Positions 41,615 through 49,741 of a stretch of 64,000 nt of DNA are shown here, one piece after another. This DNA comes from Ruegeria_C sp041537925 (GTDB lineage Bacteria; Pseudomonadota; Alphaproteobacteria; Rhodobacterales; Rhodobacteraceae). Where the stretch lies: NCBI RefSeq assembly GCF_041537925.1, contig NZ_JBGOSH010000001.1, positions 434,001 to 498,000 of the forward strand, given 5' to 3'. The position numbers were made by a program, and so were the translations under genes. The stretch's first letter is position 1. Every line of letters begins with the position of its first letter. The notes under the pieces were generated by a model, which did no database searches, was not told the DNA's origin, and worked only from the letters and a program-made list of their open reading frames with translations.

Positions 41615-43636
41615 GTGGACCTGACTGCGCTGCGTAAAGCGAACCCTGAACATTGGGCCAAGGCAACGGCCATCCGTACCCTGACCCTTGATGCCGTCGC
41701 CGCCGCCAATTCCGGCCATTCCGGCATGCCGATGGGGATGGCCGATGTCGCGACCGTGCTGTTCGAAAAGCACCTGAATTTCGACGCCGCCAACCCGACC
41801 TGGCCCGATCGCGACCGGTTCATCCTGTCGGCAGGCCATGGCTCGATGCTGATCTATTCGCTGCTCTATCTCACCGGCAACCCGCATATCACGCTGGACG
41901 AGATCAGGAACTTCCGCCAACTCGGCGCCAAGACCGCCGGTCACCCCGAGAATTTCCTGGCCGACGGGATCGAGACCACAACCGGCCCGCTGGGTCAGGG
42001 CATCGCCAACGCGGTAGGGTTCGCCATCGCCGAAGAAGTCCAGCGCGCCCATTACGGCAAGAAGGTGGTCGACCACTATACCTATGTGATCGCCGGGGAC
42101 GGCTGCCTGATGGAAGGTGTCAGCCAGGAAGCGCTCACCCTCGCGGGCCGTCTGGAGCTGGGCAAGCTGATCGTCTTCTGGGATGACAACAACATCACCA
42201 TCGATGGCACCGTCGATATGGCCGACCGCACCGATCAGGTCGAACGTTTCCGCGCCTCGAACTGGCACGTGATCGAGATCGACGGCCATGATCCCGCCGC
42301 CATCGACGCCGCCATTATCGAAGCCAAGAAGTCCGACCTGCCCACGATGATCGCCTGCGAGAGCCATATTGCATTGGGGCACGCGGCACAGGACACCTCC
42401 AAAGGCCACGGCGCGCTGACCGATCAGGCCCAGCTGGAGGCCGCGAAAGAGGCCTATGGCTGGCCGCACGGCGCGTTTGAGGTCCCGGCAGATGTGAAGT
42501 CGGCATGGGAGGCTATCGGCGCCCGCGGTGCCGACGCCCGCGCCGCCTGGGAAGAGCGGTTCGCGCAGATATCCGAGCGCAAGCAGGCCGAGTTCAACCG
42601 TGCCTATGCCGGAGATACCCCCAAGAAGCTGAGCAGCGCCATCCGTGCGCTGAAAAAGCAGGTTTCCGAGGATCAGCCGAAACTGGCCACCCGCGCCGCC
42701 TCGGAAAAGGTGTTGGGCGTCGTGAATCCGATCCTGTCCGAGACCGTGGGCGGCTCGGCCGACCTGACCGGGTCGAACAACACAAAGACTGCTGATCTGG
42801 GCGTGTTCCTGCCGGAAAACCGCAAGGGCCGGTATATCCACTACGGCATCCGCGAACATGGCATGGCCTCGGCAATGAACGGCATGGCGCTGCATGGCGG
42901 CATCCGCCCCTATGGCGGCACTTTCATGGCCTTCACCGATTATGCCCGCCCGGCGATGCGTCTGGCCGCGCTGATGAAGATCCCGACCACCTTCGTGATG
43001 ACCCACGATTCCATCGGTCTGGGCGAGGATGGCCCGACCCACCAGCCGGTCGAGCATCTGGCCATCTCGCGCGCCACGCCCAACACAAATGTGTTCCGCC
43101 CCGCCGACATGGTGGAAACGGCCGAGGCCTGGGAACTGGCGCTGTCGTCCAAGGACACGCCTTCGGTCCTATCCCTGACCCGTCAGGGCCTGCCCACCGT
43201 GCGAACCGAGCACAAGGCCAAGAACCTCACCGCGCAAGGTGCTTATGTGCTGGCCGATGCCGAGGCCAAGCGCCAGGCGATCCTGATCGCCACCGGCTCG
43301 GAAGTGTCCATCGCAATGGAGGCCAAGGCCAAGCTGGAAGCCGAGGGCATTGGCACCCGTGTCGTCTCCATGCCCTGCATGGAGCTGTTCGCGGCACAGG
43401 ACGAAGCCTATCGCAAACGCGTCCTGCCCGGAGGCCCTGTCCGCGTCGGCATCGAAGCCGCCGTGCGTGCAGGCGGCTGGGACCGCTGGCTGCTGGGCGA
43501 GCGCGGCCGCGAAGCCAAGGCTGCATTCATCGGCATGTCCAGCTTCGGCGCCTCGGCCCCCGCCGGTCACCTCTACGAGCATTTCGGCATCACCGCAGAA
43601 GCAACCGTGACAAAGGTCAAGGAATTGCTGGACTGA
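41615..43636 (+). CDS. tkt: Transketolase
   Basis: Thiamine diphosphate enzyme of the pentose phosphate pathway, moving two-carbon units between sugar phosphates. The 673-residue protein has the N-terminal LDAVAAANSGHSGMPMGMAD, the cofactor motif GDGCLMEGVSQEALTLAG followed by WDDNNITIDG, and the conserved glutamate in IREHGMASAMNGMALHGG. The C-terminal domain binds sugar phosphate. The start is GTG 41615, with AAGGA ~9 nt upstream. It is followed by a strong terminator. A divergent coiled-coil gene lies 250 bp upstream. Confidence 0.96.
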   Translation: MDLTALRKANPEHWAKATAIRTLTLDAVAAANSGHSGMPMGMADVATVLFEKHLNFDAANPTWPDRDRFILSAGHGSMLIYSLLYLTGNPHITLDEIRNFRQLGAKTAGHPENFLADGIETTTGPLGQGIANAVGFAIAEEVQRAHYGKKVVDHYTYVIAGDGCLMEGVSQEALTLAGRLELGKLIVFWDDNNITIDGTVDMADRTDQVERFRASNWHVIEIDGHDPAAIDAAIIEAKKSDLPTMIACESHIALGHAAQDTSKGHGALTDQAQLEAAKEAYGWPHGAFEVPADVKSAWEAIGARGADARAAWEERFAQISERKQAEFNRAYAGDTPKKLSSAIRALKKQVSEDQPKLATRAASEKVLGVVNPILSETVGGSADLTGSNNTKTADLGVFLPENRKGRYIHYGIREHGMASAMNGMALHGGIRPYGGTFMAFTDYARPAMRLAALMKIPTTFVMTHDSIGLGEDGPTHQPVEHLAISRATPNTNVFRPADMVETAEAWELALSSKDTPSVLSLTRQGLPTVRTEHKAKNLTAQGAYVLADAEAKRQAILIATGSEVSIAMEAKAKLEAEGIGTRVVSMPCMELFAAQDEAYRKRVLPGGPVRVGIEAAVRAGGWDRWLLGERGREAKAAFIGMSSFGASAPAGHLYEHFGITAEATVTKVKELLD

Positions 43637-43660
43637 TCCAGACTCCTATCAGACCAGAAG

Positions 43661-43686
43661 AAAGGGCGCTCGCCAGAGCGCCCTTT
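43661..43686 (+). terminator. Terminator after tkt
   Basis: An 11-bp perfect stem (43661-43671 with 43676-43686) with a GCCA loop, ending in a TTT tract. Confidence 0.85.
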
Positions 43687-43863
43687 GTCGTTTCAAAGGT
43701 GCCGAAACTCGAATGTCAGCGTTGCAGACTTGGCTGCCATATTCCCCCCTTGCCCTTATCCCTTACCTGATGCAAACTTTTTTGCGGGGAGGGATGTCTG
43801 TTTCACCGCTGGGTCTGTTGGCAATCGGACCAACGCGGTGCCATGCTTTGGGAGGAGTGTGTC

Positions 43864-44682
43864 ATGACATCCAAGCCCACAGGTTCCACACCACCGGACA
43901 ATCTGACGCCGCAGCAGCAGGCCATGTCCAAGGTCAATAAGGTGACTGCGGGTGATATCACCGCGTCGCTGAAGGCCGGGTTTTCCGACTTTCTGGCACG
44001 CCCCTTCATGAGCGGCTTCTTCGGCCTGTTCTATGCGGTTTTCGGAATCCTGTTTGTTTGGAGCCTGGTCTGGCTTGGCAAGATCTGGATGATCATTCCC
44101 GCCGTTGTAGGCTTTCCGCTGGTCGCACCTTTCGCCGCCGCCGGGCTTTATGAAATGTCCCGCAGGTTGCAGAAGGGAAAGAGTTTTGGTTGGTCTGAAA
44201 TCCTCACCGTCATAGCCAATCAACGCAAGCGCGAAATGGGATGGATGGCCTTTGTCACCCTATTCATTTTCTGGGTGTGGATTTACCAGGTTCGGCTTTG
44301 GCTGGCGATCATCCTGCAGGATGCTTCCTTCTCGGATTTTGATGGGTTTTTGAACACCGTATTCTTCACACCGCAGGGCTGGACCTTTCTTGCTATTGGC
44401 ACCTGCGTAGGCGCATTTCTGTCGGCTGTACTATTCTCAGTGACCGTCGTCGCCATGCCCATGCTGCTCGACCGGGAAACCAATTTTGTTTCCGCCATGC
44501 TAATGTCCATTCGCGTCGTCACGGAAAACCCGGTGGTCATGCTCACCTGGGCGGCGATCATCTCGGTCACCATGTTATTGTCGCTGGTTCCTGCGTTTCT
44601 GGGCCTGATCTTCACCTTGCCGATCCTTGGTCACACCACATGGCATCTCTATCAGCGGGCTGTGCCGCCAGCGGAGGGGTGA
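43864..44682 (+). CDS. DUF2189 integral membrane protein
   Basis: A 272-residue inner-membrane protein with about six helices, matching the DUF2189 pattern: VTAGDITASLKAGFSDFLARP at the start, then FGLFYAVFGILFVW, LVAPFAAAGLYEMSRRLQKG and a late LVPAFLGLIFTLPILGHTTWH (in parts). Function unknown; relatives are found near respiratory and cytochrome genes. ATG 43864 is used because GGAGGAG lies 6 nt before it, in preference to an ATG seven codons upstream. It runs towards a frameshifted small ORF on the other strand. Confidence 0.85.
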   Translation: MTSKPTGSTPPDNLTPQQQAMSKVNKVTAGDITASLKAGFSDFLARPFMSGFFGLFYAVFGILFVWSLVWLGKIWMIIPAVVGFPLVAPFAAAGLYEMSRRLQKGKSFGWSEILTVIANQRKREMGWMAFVTLFIFWVWIYQVRLWLAIILQDASFSDFDGFLNTVFFTPQGWTFLAIGTCVGAFLSAVLFSVTVVAMPMLLDRETNFVSAMLMSIRVVTENPVVMLTWAAIISVTMLLSLVPAFLGLIFTLPILGHTTWHLYQRAVPPAEG

Positions 44683-44683
44683 T

Positions 44684-44949
44684 CTATCCAACCATCACCT
44701 TCAGCTGCTGCATGTTTTTTTCGTCTGCAGGGAAGTAAAGCTCAATTTTCAGATCGTCGAAGAGCAAGTCCTCGGGCAAACCGAATTGAGCAATGGCAGC
44801 AAACAGCGGCAGGCAAATATTGCCGATCCTGAAGATGGCCTGAACAACCGGGCAGAACGTTTCAGAGGAGACCCCTTCTACTTGCCGCTCGGGACAGGGT
44901 TGATCCTCTATACGATTGGGTCAAGAAGCCTACCCGCGGCAGAGCTCAC
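44684..44949 (-). pseudogene. Small gene with one frameshift (~88 residues)
   Basis: On the minus strand a GTG at 44949 has AAGGAG 6 nt upstream. Its frame runs into a TAG at 44908-44910 after 13 codons (ending GRLLDPIV). A second frame, open from 44920 to a TAG at 44684-44686, carries a protein-like sequence: VVQAIFRIGNICLPLFAAIA, then FGLPEDLLFDDLKIELYFPA and a short end EKNMQQLKVMVG. The two frames overlap only in 44908-44920, so a single-base shift there would join them into one gene. It may be a pseudogene, a sequencing error or, less likely, programmed frameshifting. No family recognised. Confidence 0.55.
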
Positions 44950-44992
44950 ATTGCTCTCCTTGGCGGAATCTTTGCTAAGTCCGCTTTGGGCT

Positions 44993-45958
44993 CTATGCGG
45001 ACTTCCCAGAGAATGCCCCAAGAACCGGCCCGATCACCTTCGTCGCCACCGGGATCAGCACAAAGCCCCAAGCCAGACCAAAGATGCCATCCATTGTGGC
45101 CTTTGACACCCATTCCACGACGCCTGTCCACTGTTCTGACACCGCGTGACCCAGGGCATAGGCCCAGTCGTGGATGTGATGGCCCAGCCAGCCAAAGTCC
45201 AGCACTTCCAGTCCGTGGATCACGATCGACCCGCCCACCCAGAGCATCGCGGCAGTGCCAACAATCGACAGCGTCTTCATCACGCCGGGCATCGCCTTGA
45301 CCAGACCCCGCCCCAACCCGCGCCCGATCGGGGTTGGCGCGTTGTTGGCCATAAAAAGACCCACGTCATCCATTTTCACGATCAGCGCGACAGAGCCGTA
45401 AACGGCGACCGTCACGCCAAGACCCACAACCGCCAGCGTCGCGCCCTGCATCCAGACGTTCGGAGCCTCTATGGCCGCCAGGGCGATGGTCATGATTTCG
45501 GCCGACAGGATGAAGTCCGTCTTGATCGCCCCCCTGACCTTCTGCTCCTCCAGATGGCCGGGGTCTCGCTCCTTCAGGTCCTCATGAACGCTGTGACTGC
45601 CATGCGGGAACAGCGCGTGGAATATCTTTTCCGCGCCTTCGAAACATAAGTAAGACCCGCCGATCATCAGCAACGGCGTGATCAGCCAGGGCGCGAAATT
45701 GGCCAGCAACAGCGCCACCGGTAGCAAGAGAACGATCTTGTTGAACACCGATCCGCGCGCGATACGCCAGATGATCGGCAGCTCGCGCGCGGGCGCAAAG
45801 CCCTGAACGTATTTCGGCGTCACGGCGGCATCGTCGATGATCACACCCGCCGTCTTTGCCCCCGCCTTGCCCGCCGCAGCGACCACATCGTCGACCGATG
45901 CCGCTGCCACTTTGGCAATACCCGCCACGTCGTCCAGCAAAGCCAGCAAGCCGCTCAT
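44993..45958 (-). CDS. DUF808 membrane protein
   Basis: A 321-residue inner-membrane protein of the DUF808 (YedI-like) family. The start MSGLLALLDDVAGIAKVAAAS and VIIDDAAVTPKYVQGF are typical, followed by several hydrophobic helices and GGSYLCFEGAEKIFHALFPH. Function unknown. It is followed on the same strand by the frameshifted small gene at 44684-44949 and is divergent from gap across the operator region. Confidence 0.88.
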   Translation of the reverse strand: MSGLLALLDDVAGIAKVAAASVDDVVAAAGKAGAKTAGVIIDDAAVTPKYVQGFAPARELPIIWRIARGSVFNKIVLLLPVALLLANFAPWLITPLLMIGGSYLCFEGAEKIFHALFPHGSHSVHEDLKERDPGHLEEQKVRGAIKTDFILSAEIMTIALAAIEAPNVWMQGATLAVVGLGVTVAVYGSVALIVKMDDVGLFMANNAPTPIGRGLGRGLVKAMPGVMKTLSIVGTAAMLWVGGSIVIHGLEVLDFGWLGHHIHDWAYALGHAVSEQWTGVVEWVSKATMDGIFGLAWGFVLIPVATKVIGPVLGAFSGKSA

Positions 45959-46007
45959 CTTCGATTCTCCTGATCAATCCGACCGCTGGCAGGTTATCTG
46001 TTCACGC

Positions 46008-46052
46008 TGTTAGCACAAGCGTTAGCGCAACCGTCACAGGTTTGCGCTAACA
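46008..46052. promoter_or_regulatory. Operator array upstream of gap, TTAGCGC half-sites
   Basis: Three related half-sites occur: GTTAGCAC (46009-46016), GTTAGCGCAA (46021-46030) and, inverted, TTTGCGCTAACA (46041-46052). The last two make a near-perfect inverted repeat and the first two a 12-bp direct repeat. The core resembles TGTTAGCGCTAACA, reported as the site of the LacI-family central-carbon regulator CceR in Rhodobacter. Sites lie ~85-130 nt before the gap start. Confidence 0.55.
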
Positions 46053-46136
46053 GGCTCGTTTTATTGGTTTTTTAGGCTTCACCTGGAAGCTATGGCTGTC
46101 TATATGGCAGCAAGATCCACGTCGTCGGAGCAATAT

Positions 46137-47138
46137 ATGACCATCAAGGTAGGTATCAACGGGTTCGGTCGCATCGGTCGCTGCACCCTGTCCCATATCG
46201 CGGCATCCAGCCGTAACGATATCGAAGTCATCAAGGTCAACGCCACCGGGCCGCTGGAAACTTCGGCGCATCTGCTGAAATATGACAGCAACCATGGCCG
46301 CTTTCCGCGCGACATCATCATCGATGAGAAAACCATGGATCTGGGCCGTGGCCCGATGCAGATGTTCTCGACCTATGACATGGGCCAGCTGGACTGGGAA
46401 GGCTGCGACGTGGTGCTGGAATGCACCGGCAAGTTCAATGACGGGCTCAAGGCCAACACCCATTTCGAGCGCGGCGCGCAGAAGGTGCTGCTGTCGGCGC
46501 CTGGCAAGAACGTGGACAAGACAATCGTCTATGGCGTCAACGACGAAACGCTGACACCCGAAGACCGGATGATCTCGAACGGCTCCTGCACCACCAACTG
46601 CCTGGCCCCGCTGGCCAAGGTGCTGGACCGCGCCATCGGGATCGAGCATGGCATCATGACCACGATCCACGCCTATACCGGGGATCAGCCGACGCTGGAC
46701 CGCCGCCACGAGGACCTGTACCGCGCCCGCGCTGCCGCGATGGCGATGATCCCGACCTCCACCGGGGCCGCCAAGGCGCTGGGTGAGGTTCTGCCGAACC
46801 TCAAGGGCCGGCTCGACGGGTCGGCCATTCGCGTGCCGACCCCGAATGTGTCGGCCGTTGACCTGACCTTCCGCGCCTCGCGCGATGTGACCCGCGAAGA
46901 GGTCAACGCCATCGTCGCCGAAGCCGCGCAAGGCCCGATGTCACGGGTGCTGGGCTATGAGCCCGCGCCGCTGGTCTCGGTCGATTTCAACCATTCCGAG
47001 GAAAGCTCGATCTTTGCCCCTGATCAGACCCGCGTGGTCGACAATCGCATGGTGCGGGTGCTGGCCTGGTATGACAATGAATGGGGCTTCTCGGTTCGCA
47101 TGGCGGATGTGGCGGTGGCGATGGGTCGCTTGAATTGA
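46137..47138 (+). CDS. gap: Glyceraldehyde-3-phosphate dehydrogenase
   Basis: NAD(P)-dependent oxidation and phosphorylation of glyceraldehyde-3-phosphate in glycolysis, or the reverse. The 333-residue protein has the Rossmann start KVGINGFGRIGRCTL and the active-site block NGSCTTNCLAPLAKVL, with the nucleophilic cysteine; HAYTGDQPTLDRRHEDLYR and later WYDNEWGFSVRM are normal. ATG 46137 is used, with GGAG 6 nt upstream; a start 15 codons earlier lacks family support. The operator array upstream suggests carbon-flux control. A terminator and a small ORF follow. Confidence 0.96.
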   Translation: MTIKVGINGFGRIGRCTLSHIAASSRNDIEVIKVNATGPLETSAHLLKYDSNHGRFPRDIIIDEKTMDLGRGPMQMFSTYDMGQLDWEGCDVVLECTGKFNDGLKANTHFERGAQKVLLSAPGKNVDKTIVYGVNDETLTPEDRMISNGSCTTNCLAPLAKVLDRAIGIEHGIMTTIHAYTGDQPTLDRRHEDLYRARAAAMAMIPTSTGAAKALGEVLPNLKGRLDGSAIRVPTPNVSAVDLTFRASRDVTREEVNAIVAEAAQGPMSRVLGYEPAPLVSVDFNHSEESSIFAPDQTRVVDNRMVRVLAWYDNEWGFSVRMADVAVAMGRLN

Positions 47139-47161
47139 ACCCATTAAGCGCTTGAGAAATA

Positions 47162-47202
47162 ACGCCCGCTCAGGTTATCTGAGCGGGCGTTTTTCTTTTT
47201 TC
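47162..47202 (+). terminator. Terminator after gap
   Basis: A 12-bp perfect stem (47162-47173 with 47179-47190), 5-nt loop and a long T tract (TTTTTCTTTTTT). Confidence 0.92.
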
Positions 47203-47213
47203 CCGAGGACCGG

Positions 47214-47357
47214 ATGACAAATCAGATTGCCATTTGGCTTGGGGGTATCCTGCTCGTCGCCGTTGTCGGGGATATCATTCTGTTCGGGACCGAACATATT
47301 CTGTTTCTCGGCCGTAAGCTGTTCGACCTGCTGCAATGGCTGGCCTTCTGGCGCTGA
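47214..47357 (+). CDS. Small membrane peptide downstream of gap (47 residues)
   Basis: A 47-residue ORF starting at ATG 47214 with GAGGA ~4 nt upstream. It is strongly hydrophobic in the first half (IAIWLGGILLVAVVGDIILF), giving one membrane helix, and closes with LFDLLQWLAFWR. It comes after the gap terminator, so it needs its own promoter or read-through. It is convergent with the next gene, 3 bp away. No family assigned; the clear ribosome site and composition support it. Confidence 0.6.
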   Translation: MTNQIAIWLGGILLVAVVGDIILFGTEHILFLGRKLFDLLQWLAFWR

Positions 47358-47360
47358 AGG

Positions 47361-47669
47361 TCAGAGCGGAACTTTGCGAACCACATGGACGTCGCCCTGC
47401 CCTCTGTCCCGCGTATAGCGCATTTGCGCGCCATTCACTTCGATGCGCTCGCAATCGGTCTCGGCCGGTGCATCGGGAAGGGATAGCGTGCGGCAGAAAA
47501 ACCCGTCCTGCCAAAGCCAGCGTCCCTCAAATGCGACCCCGTCCGAGGTTCCGGCAAAGCTTCCATCCGGACGGATCACAAAGCGCAGGCCCGGCGCCTC
47601 GAATCGACTAACCGCGATGAAGGCGCAGAAAGCCGCGCGCGTTTCGATACGATCCCATACCAAAGACAC
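47361..47669 (-). CDS. Uncharacterised small protein with GxWxWxDGxFCR motif
   Basis: A 102-residue protein of probable beta-rich fold, without signal peptide. FEGRWLWQDGFFCRTLSLPD and ETDCERIEVNGAQMRYTRD are features I associate with small Rhodobacteraceae proteins of unknown role that are sometimes misannotated as dihydrodipicolinate reductase; no reductase motif is present. The start is GTG 47669. It lies 11 bp after coaD on the same strand, so it is co-transcribed. Confidence 0.6.
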   Translation of the reverse strand: MSLVWDRIETRAAFCAFIAVSRFEAPGLRFVIRPDGSFAGTSDGVAFEGRWLWQDGFFCRTLSLPDAPAETDCERIEVNGAQMRYTRDRGQGDVHVVRKVPL

Positions 47670-47680
47670 CTGCCCGCCCG

Positions 47681-48175
47681 CTAACGCGCAAGCCGTTCGT
47701 CCAGAGCGGTCTTGACGCGCGGCGGCACGAATTTCGACACATCGCCACCCAGCCGCGCGATTTCCTTGACCAGTTTCGAGGCTATGGCCTGATGCCGCAG
47801 ATCGGCCATCAGAAACACCGTTTCGATCGTGTCATCCAGCGCCCGGTTCATGCCGACCATCTGGTATTCATACTCGAAATCCGCAACAGCGCGCAGCCCG
47901 CGCACGATGGTCTGAGCTCCCACATCGCGGGCGCAGTCGATCAACAGGTTCTCAAACGGATGCGCCACGATTTCGGCGCCTGTCTCCTGGCACAGGGAGA
48001 CACATTCGGCCTCGATCATGGCGACACGCTCTTCCAGCGAGAACATTGGCCCCTTGTCGCGGTTGATCGCGACACCGATCACCAGTCGATCCACCATCAG
48101 AGCCGCCCGGCGAATGATGTCGATATGACCCAGTGTGATCGGGTCAAAGGTTCCGGGATACAAAGCAGTTCTCAT
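47681..48175 (-). CDS. coaD: Phosphopantetheine adenylyltransferase
   Basis: Joins AMP to 4'-phosphopantetheine in coenzyme A synthesis. The 164-residue protein has the nucleotidyltransferase motif YPGTFDPITLGHIDII and the late ISSKLVKEIA-equivalent IASKLVKEIARLGGDVS; IVRGLRAVADFEYEYQMVGMN is also diagnostic (shown in part). ATG 48175 is used, with GAGG 6 nt upstream. A longer form to 48235 is unlikely. Confidence 0.96.
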   Translation of the reverse strand: MRTALYPGTFDPITLGHIDIIRRAALMVDRLVIGVAINRDKGPMFSLEERVAMIEAECVSLCQETGAEIVAHPFENLLIDCARDVGAQTIVRGLRAVADFEYEYQMVGMNRALDDTIETVFLMADLRHQAIASKLVKEIARLGGDVSKFVPPRVKTALDERLAR

Positions 48176-48244
48176 GGCAGGCCTCTGCGCAAAAAAATTG
48201 CGCCGCAAAGAACCACATGCGGCCTGCAAGCGCAATATGGCAAA

Positions 48245-48679
48245 TCAGTGCCCCATGATCATGCCCTGAAGCGCGTCCTTTTCCATTGCGACTTCAGCGA
48301 GTTGCGCCTTGACCGCATCCCCCAGCGTCACGATCCCAACCAGTTTGCCGTCCTCAAGCACCGGCATGTGACGGAACCGCCCCTCGGTCATCTGTTCCAA
48401 AACGTCCTGCACGCTCGCCTCGCGGCTGCAAGTCACTAGGTTGCTGGTCATGTATGCGTTGACAGGTTGGGTCAAGCAGCCACTGCCGCTGGCGGCAAGC
48501 TCACGCACGATATCGCGCTCCGACAGGATGCCGTCCGGCGTTTCCCCATCATCCGAGACCACCACGGTACCGATCCGTTTTTCGGCCAGGACCTGCGCTG
48601 CCTCGGACACCAATGTCGACGTCTTGACGGTCACCACTTCGGAACCGGACTTGGATTTCAGGATTGCCTGGACAAGCAT
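48245..48679 (-). CDS. CBS-pair domain protein
   Basis: A 144-residue protein made of two CBS repeats (about 8-65 and 73-130): TSTLVSEAAQVLAEKRIGTVVV then GILSERDIVREL, and ASVQDVLEQMTEGRFRHMPV then GIVTLGDAVK. Such pairs bind adenosyl nucleotides or regulate partners. No catalytic domain is attached. Lies 69 bp upstream of coaD on the same strand. Confidence 0.9.
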   Translation of the reverse strand: MLVQAILKSKSGSEVVTVKTSTLVSEAAQVLAEKRIGTVVVSDDGETPDGILSERDIVRELAASGSGCLTQPVNAYMTSNLVTCSREASVQDVLEQMTEGRFRHMPVLEDGKLVGIVTLGDAVKAQLAEVAMEKDALQGMIMGH

Positions 48680-48739
48680 TTGCGTTACCTCGGTATTATT
48701 TCCTGCATGCCCCGAGCGTTGCCCCTTGGCCGCGTCCTG

Positions 48740-49645
48740 TCAAGTCAACCCTTCCAACCGGGCCACTTCGTCGCGAATCCCGGTGCTCAGGGCGGCGGCA
48801 AAGCGGTTCAGACGCTCGCTGCGCTGGTCGCCCTGGTGGCGCACCAGATAGAAACTGCGGGTCAGGCTGATCTCTTCGGTCAGAAATTTGCGCAAGTCCG
48901 GGTGGAACGGCAGAGTGAAATCATGGGCAACGCCCACGCCCGAGCCATGCGACATCTGCCGCAACTGTACAGAGACCGAGTTCGAGGCCAGTGCCACCCG
49001 TTGGATGCCGATATCGTTGAGGTAGTCCAACTCTCGGTCAAAGATCATGTCGGGAATATAGCCGATCATCCGGTGCCCGCGCAGATCCGCGACATTGTGG
49101 ATCGGCGGATGGGTCTCAAGATAGTGCTTTGTGGCCACGATATGCAGCTTGTAGTCGCTGATCTTCTGGACCAGCAACTGCCCCGCTGTGGGGACGCTGA
49201 CGGTGATCGCCATATCCGCCTCGCGCCGCGACAGGTTGATGATGCGCGGCAAGGCCAGGATCTGGATATCAAGCTCAGGGTTGGCGTCGCAGATGCGGGC
49301 GCAGACCTGCGGCAACAGGTAATTGGCGCTGCCATCCGGTGCGCCGATGCGGATCTGCCCGGTCAGTGTCTCGGCAGGCCCCGACATCGCGCCCGCGGCG
49401 GCGCGTATCGCCTCTTCCGCCTGCTCACCATGGGTCAGCAGCCGCTCTCCGGCGGCGGTCAGCACATAGCCCTGCGGCGACTTGGTGAACAACGGCGCGT
49501 CCAGCGCGGCCTCCAACCGGGCGATCCGCCGTCCCACCGTGGCCGGGTCCAGCTTGAGCAGCCGCCCGGCGCCGGACAGACTCTGCTCGCGCGCCACGGT
49601 CAGAAACACTTTCATATCGTCCCAGTTCGGTTCCATGGCACCCAT
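48740..49645 (-). CDS. LysR-family regulator divergent from mmsA
   Basis: A 301-residue LysR-type regulator: helix-turn-helix in WDDMKVFLTVAREQSLSGAG followed by RLLKLDPATVGRRIARLEAAL, then a substrate-binding-like effector domain. ATG 49636 is an alternative start. It faces mmsA across ~95 bp containing a direct repeat, so it probably controls mmsA and valine or inositol degradation (inference). Confidence 0.88.
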   Translation of the reverse strand: MGAMEPNWDDMKVFLTVAREQSLSGAGRLLKLDPATVGRRIARLEAALDAPLFTKSPQGYVLTAAGERLLTHGEQAEEAIRAAAGAMSGPAETLTGQIRIGAPDGSANYLLPQVCARICDANPELDIQILALPRIINLSRREADMAITVSVPTAGQLLVQKISDYKLHIVATKHYLETHPPIHNVADLRGHRMIGYIPDMIFDRELDYLNDIGIQRVALASNSVSVQLRQMSHGSGVGVAHDFTLPFHPDLRKFLTEEISLTRSFYLVRHQGDQRSERLNRFAAALSTGIRDEVARLEGLT

Positions 49646-49651
49646 ACCTGA

Positions 49652-49703
49652 ATTTTTGCAAAACCGCTTTGGAACATTGCCTCTGTTCAGGGGATTTTTG
49701 CAA
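49652..49703. repeat. Direct repeat ATTTTTGCAA in the lysR-mmsA spacer
   Basis: ATTTTTGCAA occurs at 49652-49661 and 49694-49703, 42 bp apart (four helical turns), between the divergent lysR and mmsA genes. This spacing fits a regulator tetramer binding two sites on one DNA face. Confidence 0.5.
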
Positions 49704-49741
49704 GCCTATGGTAGCCCCAAATTGAACCGGAGGAGTCTGAG

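Noticed and set aside
41510..43057. A 515-codon open frame antisense to tkt
   Set aside because: It lies wholly over transketolase, has no family motifs, and long antisense frames are expected in GC-rich codon use.
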